A stretch of DNA of 30,906 bases from Sandaracinus sp. (GTDB taxonomy: Bacteria > Myxococcota_A > Polyangia > Polyangiales > Houyiibacteriaceae). Location: the NCBI GenBank assembly GCA_020633125.1, contig JACKEH010000054.1, forward strand, positions 1 to 30,906, given 5' to 3'. Shown here one piece after another: positions 15,801 to 21,772 of the stretch. The notes beneath the pieces were generated by a model. The model was not told the origin of the DNA. It ran no database searches and was given only the letters and a program-made list of their open reading frames with translations. Made by a program: the position numbers and the translations under genes. Every line of letters begins with the position of its first letter. The first letter of the stretch is position 1.

Positions 15801-16497
15801 GCTGCCGAGCCCCGAGATCCGCGAGCGAGTGTCCGAGCTCCTGCGCCTCATCGAGCGCATGGGCCCGATCAACCTCACGGCCATCGAAGAGTACGAAGAG
15901 AAGAGCCAGCGCTACACGTACCTCAAGAGCCAGAAGGACGACCTCGAGGAGGCGTTGCGCAAGCTCGACAAGGCCATCCGCGAGATGAACCGCGAGAGCA
16001 AGCGCATGTTCAAGGAGGCCTTCGTGGCCGTGAACGAACGCTTCAAGCGCATCTTCCCGGAGCTCTTCCGCGGTGGCAGCGCCGAGCTTCGCCTCACCGA
16101 CCCGAACGACATGCTCGAGAGCGGCATCGAGATCATCGCGCAGCCGCCCGGCAAGAAGCTCGGCTCGCTCGAGCTGATGAGCGGTGGCGAGAAGGCGCTC
16201 ACGGCCGTCGCGATGATCTTCGCGATCTTCCAGTACAAGCCGAGCCCCTTCTGTCTGCTCGACGAGGTGGACGCCCCGCTCGACGAGGCGAACATCAGCC
16301 GCTTCGCGCAGGCGATTCGGCAGATGACCGACCGCAGCCAGTTCATCGTCATCACGCACTCCAAGCGCACGATGGAATACACCGACGTGCTCTACGGCGT
16401 GACGATGGAGGAGCCGGGCATCTCGAAGACCGTCGCGGTCGAGCTTCGCGGCGACAAGCGCCCGGTGCCAGGCACGGATCGCGTCGCGGTCGCCTGA
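12889..16497 (+). CDS. smc: chromosome segregation ATPase SMC
   Basis: A 1202-residue SMC protein, the core of the bacterial condensin (with ScpA and ScpB, not seen here) that extrudes DNA loops and resolves sister chromosomes. The N-terminal ATPase lobe carries KIRKLEIIGFKSF and Walker A GPNGCGKSN (31-39). Long coiled coils of Glu/Arg/Ala heptads run to about 525 and again from about 680. The hinge (about 529-645) starts with KGVVGLVADRIDCPPEL. The C-terminal lobe has MGPINLTAIEEYEE, the ABC signature LMSGGEKALTAVAMIFAIF (about 1096) and Walker B FCLLDEVDAPLDEAN (about 1121). GGAG sits six bases before the GTG start. Length and motif order are normal for bacterial SMC. Confidence 0.97.
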   Translation: MKIRKLEIIGFKSFVDKTVLHFDHDVTGIVGPNGCGKSNVVDAIKWVMGEQSPSRLRGKGMEDVIFNGSESRGPHGFAEVSITFENSDGLAPPEYRDYAEITVTRKLDRQGRSDYLINRTQVRLLDVTNLFLGTGVGRRAYSIIEQGRIGFIVSSKPEDRRSMIEEAAGITKFKVRKRAAEKKMEQTRANLQRVGDILGELDKSLSSLQRQAQKAERYKKYRDEVRDLELYVASFRYLELVGETRLVRGSLETAQAADEGSRLAFRVREAELEAERSDVERHGSAVEKAQTRAYELDNAVRVLEGRQTQLSDRLRNLQEREQLAERELGEIVGQRRTLVEERDQLATALEDLEKAEAEAASIFEREQNELDRRRGAVAEAELVVTSARGRVAEAEKRQARSEAVLQSFERRRADAQQRAERIRTEREQLEARAQELRQQHEELAARLEGLRSGKAQTAERKAEIEAELQQLRTTIRERDQQLEKLREKVTSKRSRLRSLKEVSSRFEGVGAGVRALMTKLGAEEQRRQKGVVGLVADRIDCPPELTGALAGALGESLQHVVVSGLEAGVGALDFLRQQAKGRATLVPRHPRRTVGARRPLPELEGIVGRLGDLVRSSAEDEMLVRHLTGDFVVVKDLEAALAVHRSGQVEETLVTLDGERLATDGTLTGGRGDESGAHMIEMKREMRELEGVVSELEAELQHAVEEHGELRRRIAVLQAEIDGARNAAHESEIAIVKAEKDLRRAEEDAVQASKRAERLGEELQALSAQLTEADEEESEARAEIASSKASFDEASQELGSAQAVYQQRQRSVEEQSARVTEVRVRAAQARERAESDRGAIERLARSIVDLDAREGRLRGDVEAGAAEQGRLAAEMMLVRGELHDRVGEAMKAHEVLGAARQLFESARLALQEGEGGLRELRRRIDEVSGRVGELTLRDRELSMELEHLLEQIDERHRLDLKTVLIDYHSRELPSPEIRERVSELLRLIERMGPINLTAIEEYEEKSQRYTYLKSQKDDLEEALRKLDKAIREMNRESKRMFKEAFVAVNERFKRIFPELFRGGSAELRLTDPNDMLESGIEIIAQPPGKKLGSLELMSGGEKALTAVAMIFAIFQYKPSPFCLLDEVDAPLDEANISRFAQAIRQMTDRSQFIVITHSKRTMEYTDVLYGVTMEEPGISKTVAVELRGDKRPVPGTDRVAVA

Positions 16498-16518
16498 GCC
16501 TCGGGTCGAACGAAATGT

Positions 16519-16557
16519 CGAACGCCCGCGCCGAGAGGTGCGGGCGTTCGTGTTCCG
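16519..16557 (+). terminator. terminator of smc
   Basis: The arms CGAACGCCCGC and GCGGGCGTTCG, extended inward by a G-T wobble and CC/GG, make a 14-bp stem (16519-16550) capped by GAGA, a GNRA-type tetraloop. TGTT follows. It lies 22 bases after the smc stop. Confidence 0.7.
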
Positions 16558-16572
16558 TCGTCCCGCGCGAAC

Positions 16573-16592
16573 ACGCCCCGAAAGGGGGGCGT
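16573..16592. other. second hairpin between smc and the dehydrogenase gene
   Basis: ACGCCCC (16573-16579) and GGGGCGT (16586-16592) can pair around GAAAGG. It lies just upstream of the next gene's -10-like element, about where a -35 would be, so it could be an operator or a second terminator. Confidence 0.3.
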
Positions 16593-16612
16593 TCGGTACT
16601 ACGCTCGGGCGC

Positions 16613-17437
16613 ATGACTCGTTTTCGTGATCGCGTCGTCCTCGTCACCGGGGCATCCGAAGGCATCGGCGCGGCGTGCGCACGTCGCTTCGCGGCGGAGG
16701 GCGCCAAGCTCGTGCTGGCGGCGCGACGCCGAGGGCCGCTCGACACGTTGGCGGCAGAGCTGCGAGGGCGGGGCACACACGTGTTGGTCGTGCCGACGGA
16801 TGTCGGTGACCTCGAGGCGTGCGAGCGTTTGATCGCGACGACGGTCTCGGAGCTCGGTGGGCTCGACGTGCTCGTGAACAACGCGGGCGCGCATTTTCGC
16901 GGTCCGGTGCTCGAACGGACGCCGGCCGAGATCGCGACCATGATCGACGTGAACGCGCGTGCGCCGCTCGTGCTCAGCCGGCTCGCGCTCGACGCGTTGC
17001 TCGCGTCGCGGGGCGCGATCGTCAACGTGGCGTCGATCGCGGGCATGACGCCGCTGCCCGACGCGGCGACCTATTCGGCGTCGAAGTTCGCGCTCCGCGC
17101 GTTTTCGATCGCGCTCGCCGAAGAGCTTCGCGGCACGGGCGTGGGGGTGTCGCTCGTCTCGCCCGGACCGATTCTCGACACCGGCTTCTTGATGGAGTCG
17201 ATGGAAGACGCGGCCGACGTGGTCTTCGCGCAGCCGATGAGCACCGCCGACGAAGTCGCTGCGCTCGTGGTCGAGTGCGCGGCAGATCACAAGCGCGAGC
17301 GTGTGAAACCGAAGTCGTCGGCGGCGCTGGCGACCGTGGCGTACCTGATGCCGGGCTTGCGTCGCGTGCTCGAGCCGGCGATGAAAGCCAAGGGCCGCCG
17401 CGCGAAGGCGCGCTACCGCAAGCAGCGCCAGCCTTGA
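16613..17437 (+). CDS. short-chain dehydrogenase/reductase
   Basis: A 274-residue classical SDR with a Rossmann fold. TGASEGIG (12-19) binds NAD(P), the motif NNAG is at 89-92, and the catalytic tetrad is N114, S141, Y154 and K158 (YSASK). R38-R40 (AARRRG) after the second strand favour NADPH, as an inference. The basic C-terminus (KAKGRRAKARYRKQRQP) is unusual and could bind membrane or nucleic acid. The start is ATG 16613, where the Rossmann fold begins; the longer frame upstream runs into the smc terminator. There is no Shine-Dalgarno, and TACGCT (16600-16605) ends 7 bases before the ATG. The substrate is unknown. Confidence 0.9.
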   Translation: MTRFRDRVVLVTGASEGIGAACARRFAAEGAKLVLAARRRGPLDTLAAELRGRGTHVLVVPTDVGDLEACERLIATTVSELGGLDVLVNNAGAHFRGPVLERTPAEIATMIDVNARAPLVLSRLALDALLASRGAIVNVASIAGMTPLPDAATYSASKFALRAFSIALAEELRGTGVGVSLVSPGPILDTGFLMESMEDAADVVFAQPMSTADEVAALVVECAADHKRERVKPKSSAALATVAYLMPGLRRVLEPAMKAKGRRAKARYRKQRQP

Positions 17438-17517
17438 GCGAGGCTGACCGTCACCCTCGAGCTTTTCTCCACGTTCCCACGCGGTCTTCCACGAGCACCG
17501 CGTCCACTCGACTCGCG

Positions 17518-18054
17518 ATGCGCCTCTTCCTCTCTTCCCTCCTCCTTTTCACCGCGTGCGCCCGAGAGGCACGCCCGACGACGCCCGAGCCCGCGACCCG
17601 CCTCGAGACGTGCGCGTTGGCGGATGGACGCCTCGCCTTCGGGATTCCACTCGAAGACCACGACGCGCTCGCGGTCGCGCCCGACGGTTGCCTCTTCGTC
17701 GACGAGTCCGAAGGCGTACGTGTGCTTTCGCTCGCGAGCATCGCGACGGACGAAGAAGGCGCGGACGTGCTCGAGCGCGACGGGGAGGCGTTCTTTCGGC
17801 AGAGCGGGCTGCTGGGCGAGGACCCGGAGCCCCTCGGCCGAGGGACGATGGATCTCGGCGGGCACGTGGTGCCGGGCGTGACGTGGCAGGCGACGCTTCC
17901 CGAGCTCGGTGGACCCTTCGTCGTCACGACGGGGGCCTACCGACACGGTGGGGATTGGTTGCTCGTCCTCGTGATTCATGCGCCTGGTGACGACGTGGGC
18001 GCGCGCCGGCTCTTGCGTCTGGCGGCCGAGCTCGAAGCGCCGCCCGTGCCCTGA
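17518..18054 (+). CDS. predicted lipoprotein of unknown function
   Basis: 178 residues. MRLFLSSLLLFTAC is a short signal peptide with a lipobox-like FTAC (C14). The mature domain begins ETCALADGRLAFGIPLEDHDALAVAPDGCLFVDE and ends in GDDVGARRLLRLAAELEAPPVP. Two further cysteines (in ETCALA and PDGCLF) may pair. I do not recognise a family. The end is convergent with the ABM-domain gene, with only 9 bases between stops, so readthrough or antisense overlap of the messages is likely. Confidence 0.75.
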   Translation: MRLFLSSLLLFTACAREARPTTPEPATRLETCALADGRLAFGIPLEDHDALAVAPDGCLFVDESEGVRVLSLASIATDEEGADVLERDGEAFFRQSGLLGEDPEPLGRGTMDLGGHVVPGVTWQATLPELGGPFVVTTGAYRHGGDWLLVLVIHAPGDDVGARRLLRLAAELEAPPVP

Positions 18055-18063
18055 GCTGGCGGC

Positions 18064-18633
18064 TCAACGAACCACGGTGCGCGGGTAGATCCAACGCGCG
18101 AGCCAGCGCGTGAGGCGCGGCATGAGCACGTAGGTCAGCAAGAAGACCTCGAGCGCGATCGTGAGGAGCAGCCGGGCTTGCGCGGGTAGGTCGGCGAGCA
18201 GGAACGCGACCGCGCTTCCGATCGAGAGCACGAGCAGGTACACGACCACCACGAGCACGAGCGCCATCCGAAAACGCGAAGGTTGAGGGACGACGGTGCC
18301 GGGCGGTGGCTCGAAGAAGAGCTCGAGCCCGGTGAGCTCTCGCCACGCCGGATCGCCTTCGACGTGTGGCACGACCGACGCGAGGGCGCGGCGGCGAAGC
18401 TCGCTGGCTTCGAACGCACGAAGGTGCGCCACGGAGGCGAAGCGGAACACGCTGGTGTACTCACGGCTCGCGCCGACCGGCCGCAGGATCTCCGTTCCGA
18501 GATAACCCGGAAGCGACTTCGCTTCGTCCAACAAGGCGCGCAACCACGCTTCGTAGGCGTCTTGGTGCCCTTCCTTCACGCGGCGCGTGACGACGACGGT
18601 GACGGGCGTGGAGTCGGGGGCTTGGGCGTCCAT
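18064..18633 (-). CDS. ABM-domain (antibiotic biosynthesis monooxygenase superfamily) membrane protein
   Basis: 189 residues. The N-terminal ABM-like ferredoxin-fold domain (about 10-108) contains VTVVVTRRVKEGHQDAYEAWL, LPGYLGTEILRP, REYTSVFRF and GLELFFEPP. Two hydrophobic helices follow (about 121-147 and 151-172), then a basic tail (MPRLTRWLARWIYPRTVVR). This layout matches the uncharacterised COG3224-type group, in which the ABM domain is tethered to the inner membrane on the cytosolic side. The substrate is unknown; family members are often quinone or heme related, but that is not shown here. The start ATG 18631-18633 is chosen because residues encoded upstream do not resemble the family. 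It diverges from the DUF481 gene. Confidence 0.85.
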   Translation of the reverse strand: MDAQAPDSTPVTVVVTRRVKEGHQDAYEAWLRALLDEAKSLPGYLGTEILRPVGASREYTSVFRFASVAHLRAFEASELRRRALASVVPHVEGDPAWRELTGLELFFEPPPGTVVPQPSRFRMALVLVVVVYLLVLSIGSAVAFLLADLPAQARLLLTIALEVFLLTYVLMPRLTRWLARWIYPRTVVR

Positions 18634-18824
18634 GCCCGATCCTGGGGGTCGAAACACGTGGCATCGAACGAAACCGACGAACATCGACATTGCATGAAAC
18701 GAAAGAGTTGCGCGAGAAGCGAAGGTCGAACGCGCTCTGGGAACGATCAAAGGTTTCGTTGTGAGAAAGTATGGGTTTCAAACGTTGCGCCATCCGCAAG
18801 GAGGAGTGGCCCCATGTTGAGGCG

Positions 18825-19733
18825 ATGTGGCGTGTCACGGGGAGCGTGTGGTCGCTGGTGTCGATGCTCGTGGGGCCGAGCGTCGCGCTCGCGCAGGTCA
18901 ACGCCGAAGGCATTCGAAACGACGCCGTGCTCGATCACCCTTCGTGGTCGGGCGGGATCGAGGCCGGCGTCACGCGGACCCGCGGCAACGTGGACTTCCT
19001 CGACGTCGGGGGAGGCGGCCGCGTGGAGTGGCAACGTTTCGAGGAGGTCGAGGGATCCCGACGCTCCCTCGAGCACGCTTCGACGCGGGAAGGCGCGAAC
19101 GTCCCGACCGAGTCTTCGCCGCAGAGCGGGTCGCCCGCTCCTCCGTGGTTGCGGCAGCGTGTCTTTCTCTCCGCCAACGCGCGCTACGCCCGGCAAGCGG
19201 ACCGAACCTTTCAAAACCGGAGCTTCGGACACGCGCGCTGGATCGCGATGTGGCATCGCCGGGTCGGAAGCGACGTCTTCGCGCAGGTGCAGTTCGACGA
19301 GCTGCTTCGGTTGCGCGTGCGTGCGCTCGCCGGGTTCGGTGCGCGTCTCGTGCTCGTGCATCGACCCGTCGCGCGGGTGTGGGCGGGAACCGGGGCGATG
19401 CTCGAGCACGAGCGCATTCGCGTCGAAGAAGGAGCGACCGACGACCCACGCACGAACGTGGCGCGGTGGACGAGCTACTTGGCGCTGCGGGTCGCGCCCT
19501 TCACCGGGCGGCTGATCCTGCAGAACACCACGTACGTGCAGCCGCGTTTCGACGCGCTCTCCGACTACCGCGTCTTGAACGAGCTGCAGCTCTTGGCCGT
19601 GGTGGCGCCGAGCTTCGGCTCGGGCCTCACGTGCTCGGTGTGGCACGACCGGCGACCGCCGAGCGGGGTGCAGCGCACGGACGTTCGCCTGCTCGCGACG
19701 CTGCAGGTGACGCTCGTGTCGCGTCCTCCGTGA
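18825..19733 (+). CDS. DUF481-type outer-membrane beta-barrel protein
   Basis: 302 residues from ATG 18825. MWRVTGSVWSLVSMLVGPSVALAQ is a plausible signal peptide with cleavage after ALA. The mature part alternates short amphipathic strands (GGIEAGVTRTRGNVDF, RQRVFLSANARYARQADRTF, GRLILQNTTYVQPRF), as in the YdiY/DUF481 family of salt- or stress-related outer-membrane proteins. The start is uncertain. A frame-consistent ATG at 18771 would add 18 residues (MGFKRCAIRKEEWPHVEA). The strong Shine-Dalgarno AAGGAGGAG (18798-18806) is ideally spaced for ATG 18814, which is out of frame. An indel in the signal-peptide region or a non-optimal start are both possible. Confidence 0.75.
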   Translation: MWRVTGSVWSLVSMLVGPSVALAQVNAEGIRNDAVLDHPSWSGGIEAGVTRTRGNVDFLDVGGGGRVEWQRFEEVEGSRRSLEHASTREGANVPTESSPQSGSPAPPWLRQRVFLSANARYARQADRTFQNRSFGHARWIAMWHRRVGSDVFAQVQFDELLRLRVRALAGFGARLVLVHRPVARVWAGTGAMLEHERIRVEEGATDDPRTNVARWTSYLALRVAPFTGRLILQNTTYVQPRFDALSDYRVLNELQLLAVVAPSFGSGLTCSVWHDRRPPSGVQRTDVRLLATLQVTLVSRPP

Positions 19734-19734
19734 A

Positions 19735-19757
19735 GCGCATCACGCGTGTCGATGCGC
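19735..19757 (+). terminator. hairpin after the DUF481 gene
   Basis: GCGCATC (19735-19741) and GATGCGC (19751-19757) form a perfect 7-bp stem immediately after the stop codon, around a 9-base loop. No U tract follows. Confidence 0.4.
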
Positions 19758-19854
19758 GTCATGCGTGCGTTCGATGGGCGCGTGTCGCTCGGGGTCCTCA
19801 GGTTCGCGAGGTCGCGGCCGAGGCGTCGGAGCCACGGGCGACACGAGGTGCCCG

Positions 19855-20655
19855 ATGAAGAACCGATGGATTCGTTGGATGGGGGTTTGGATGACGATGT
19901 GGACGACGGCGGTGGGCTGCGGTGACTCGGACTCGAAGGAACCGACCGTGGTGCTGGTCCACGGCGCCTGGATGGGTGCTTGGAGCTGGGATCCCGTGGT
20001 GGACGAGCTGCAGTCGCGTGGTCGGCGCGTGGTCGCGGTGGATCTTCCGGGACATGGCGACGACGACGCCCCGCTCGGTGAGCTCGGGCTCGATCGCTAC
20101 GTGGCTTCGGTCGTCGCGCTCCTCGAAGCCGAGGACGCGCCGGTGATCCTCGTCGGCCACAGCATGGCCGGCGTGGTGATCACCACGGTGGCCGAGCGGC
20201 GGCCCGAGCTCGTCGCGCGGCTCGTCTACGTGGCGGCGTATCTGCCGCAGAACGGCGAGTCGTTGCTCGATTGGGCGCTCACCGACGGCGACTCGACGTT
20301 CGCCCAGGAAGGCGCGCTCGAGTACACGGAGATGGGCGCGCTCGCGACGGTGCGGGCGGACCTCGTCGAGACCGCGTTCTGCGCGGATTGCACCGCGGCG
20401 CAGCGGGCGCTGGTCCGCGAGCGCGTGCGTCCGGAGCCCACCTCCGCGCTCGGGACGCCCGTGACGCGCGGAGACACGTGGGCCCGCGTGCCGCGGCACT
20501 ACGTGCGTACGTCGGCCGACCGCGCGGTCTCGACCACCTTGCAGAACCGCATGCTCCAAGCGACGCCGACGCCCACGCTCACCGTGGCTTCCGGCCATCT
20601 GCCGGCGCTCGAGGTGCCGGTCGAGCTCGTGGACGCCTTGCTCGCCACGCCATGA
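19855..20655 (+). CDS. exported alpha/beta hydrolase (EstC-like)
   Basis: 266 residues. The hydrophobic N-terminus ends in TAVGC (C22), a possible lipobox, so the enzyme is probably exported and may be lipid-anchored. The alpha/beta-hydrolase core begins at TVVLVHGAWMGAWSWDPVV (oxyanion HGAW, 36-39). The nucleophile elbow is GHSMAG with S103, H248 (ASGHLP) is the catalytic histidine and D222 is a candidate acid. The core resembles the small esterase group that includes EstC and plant methylesterases. ATG 19855 is preceded by GAGGTG five bases upstream. Its stop overlaps the LysR-type gene's ATG (ATGA), so hydrolase and regulator are co-translated. The natural ester substrate is unknown. Confidence 0.85.
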   Translation: MKNRWIRWMGVWMTMWTTAVGCGDSDSKEPTVVLVHGAWMGAWSWDPVVDELQSRGRRVVAVDLPGHGDDDAPLGELGLDRYVASVVALLEAEDAPVILVGHSMAGVVITTVAERRPELVARLVYVAAYLPQNGESLLDWALTDGDSTFAQEGALEYTEMGALATVRADLVETAFCADCTAAQRALVRERVRPEPTSALGTPVTRGDTWARVPRHYVRTSADRAVSTTLQNRMLQATPTPTLTVASGHLPALEVPVELVDALLATP

Positions 20656-21578
20656 AGGAGCTGCGCGACTTCGACCTGAACCTGCTCGTGGCGCTCGAGG
20701 CGCTGCTCTTCGAGGGCAGCGTCACGGGCGCCGCGAAGCGGATCGCGCGCGGTCAGCCGGCCGCGAGCCATGCGTTGCGTCGACTTCGCGAGCACTTCGG
20801 CGACCCGCTCCTGGTGCGGGATGGAAACGAGATGCGCCTGACGCCCCGGGCCGAGGCGCTGCGCTCCGAGATCGAGCCGCTCTTGCGCGAGGTTCGTCGC
20901 GTGGTGCGCGTCGAGTCGCGCTTCGACGCCCTGCACGACACGCGCACCTTCCGCGTCGCCATGACCGACCACGCGGCGGTGCTCTTGGCCGGACCGCTCG
21001 CAGCGTGGTTGTCGTCGCGCGCGCCTCGCGTGCGTCTGCACGTGGTGCCGCTTCACGACCCGGAGGTCGAGGTCGCGCGCGACCTCGACGTCGCGATCGG
21101 ATACTTCGGTGCCGCGCCGGAGGGGCTTCGAAGAGTGACGCTCTTGGTCGAGCGCTACGCGTGCTTCGTGCGCGAGGGACACCCGGCGGCGGGCGCGTGG
21201 GATCTCGACGCGTACGTCGCGCATCCCCACGTGTTGATCTCGCCCCGAGGCGGGACACGTGGCGCGGTCGACGTCGCGCTCGAGCGCATCGGACGCGCGC
21301 GCGACGTGCGTTACCTCGTGCCGCATTACCTCGTGGCCCCTCGCGTCGTGGCGTCGACGGACGCGATCCTCACCGCGACCGCACGGCTCGCGCCCGAGCT
21401 CTCGGCGCTCGCGCGCTTGAGCGAGCTCCCTCCGCCGGTCGAGGTGGCGGACTACGCGTTGAGCATGGTCTGGCACGAGCGGACGCACGCCGAGCCCGGC
21501 GCGAAATGGCTGCGGGCCGGGTTGCGCGACGTCGCGTCCGAGGTGGCGAGCGAGACCGAACCCGTCACCCGCCGTTGA
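20652..21578 (+). CDS. LysR-type transcriptional regulator
   Basis: 308 residues. The N-terminal winged helix-turn-helix (about 8-67) reads DLNLLVALEALLFEGSVTGAAKRIARGQPAASHALRRLREHFGDPLLVRDG, cited here only to mark the domain's extent between DLNLL and LVRDG; it is close to the NodD/PcpR-like branch of LysR regulators. The effector domain (about 95-295) has FRVAMTDHAAVLLAGPL and the second-subdomain segments VERYACFVREGHPA and PHYLVAPRVVASTDAIL. It overlaps the hydrolase gene by four bases, so it probably responds to a substrate or product of that enzyme. Unlike many LysR pairs it is co-directional, not divergent, with its likely target. Its 3' end overlaps a possible minus-strand small gene. 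Confidence 0.93.
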   Translation: MKELRDFDLNLLVALEALLFEGSVTGAAKRIARGQPAASHALRRLREHFGDPLLVRDGNEMRLTPRAEALRSEIEPLLREVRRVVRVESRFDALHDTRTFRVAMTDHAAVLLAGPLAAWLSSRAPRVRLHVVPLHDPEVEVARDLDVAIGYFGAAPEGLRRVTLLVERYACFVREGHPAAGAWDLDAYVAHPHVLISPRGGTRGAVDVALERIGRARDVRYLVPHYLVAPRVVASTDAILTATARLAPELSALARLSELPPPVEVADYALSMVWHERTHAEPGAKWLRAGLRDVASEVASETEPVTRR

Positions 21579-21696
21579 GGTCGAAGAACGCGTCGTTCTC
21601 GAAGAAGAACAGGAGGCATACGAGCCAGGTCTCGAGGTCTGGTTCGCGGCCCAGTTGCTCGGTGGCGTTCGCCAGCACCTCTTCGACGAATCCCAT
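21565..21696 (-). CDS. possible 43-residue acidic small protein, antisense to the LysR gene end
   Basis: From ATG 21694-21696 to TGA 21565-21567 the minus strand encodes MGFVEEVLANATEQLG, then REPDLETWLVCLLFFF and ENDAFFDLNGG. Almost every codon ends in C or G (GTC, GAG, GTG, CTG, GCG, AAC, GCC, ACC), as in real genes here, and the peptide is acidic and balanced rather than Arg/Pro-rich like typical shadow frames. No good Shine-Dalgarno is visible. The frame stays open upstream to 21774, but that part (MCRSVARRSRRGDTGFRPG) looks non-coding. It could be a small protein or the tail of a decayed gene. I recognise no family. Confidence 0.35.
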   Translation of the reverse strand: MGFVEEVLANATEQLGREPDLETWLVCLLFFFENDAFFDLNGG

Positions 21697-21718
21697 CTGC
21701 AACCGGAGGGTGCGACTC

Positions 21719-21734
21719 CCGGGTCGGAACCCGG
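21719..21734. other. hairpin between the LysR and ligase genes
   Basis: CCGGGT (21719-21724) and ACCCGG (21729-21734) pair perfectly around CGGA. It may contribute to termination after the LysR gene, but there is no U tract. Confidence 0.3.
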
Positions 21735-21772
21735 TGTCCCCTCGCCGGCTTCGTCGTGCGACGCTTCGGCAC

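Noticed and set aside
13042..17046. Very long minus-strand open frame antisense to smc, and similar ones antisense to mutA/mutB (4327-6501, 6213-9143)
   Set aside because: In GC-rich genes with G/C third positions, antisense frames stay open by chance. These translate to Arg/Leu/Val/Ala-rich sequence with no domains, and the opposite strand carries clear conserved proteins.
18283..19515. Alternative plus-strand frame starting near ATG 18814 with a strong ribosome site
   Set aside because: Its translation is Arg/Ser/Cys-rich low-quality sequence, whereas the overlapping frame gives a recognisable DUF481 barrel.
21640..21760. tRNA-like T-arm (CCGGGT CGGA ACCCGG) in the gap before the ligase gene
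   Set aside because: The loop is not the 7-base TTCRANY form, and no acceptor, D or anticodon arms can be assembled around it. It is a simple hairpin.
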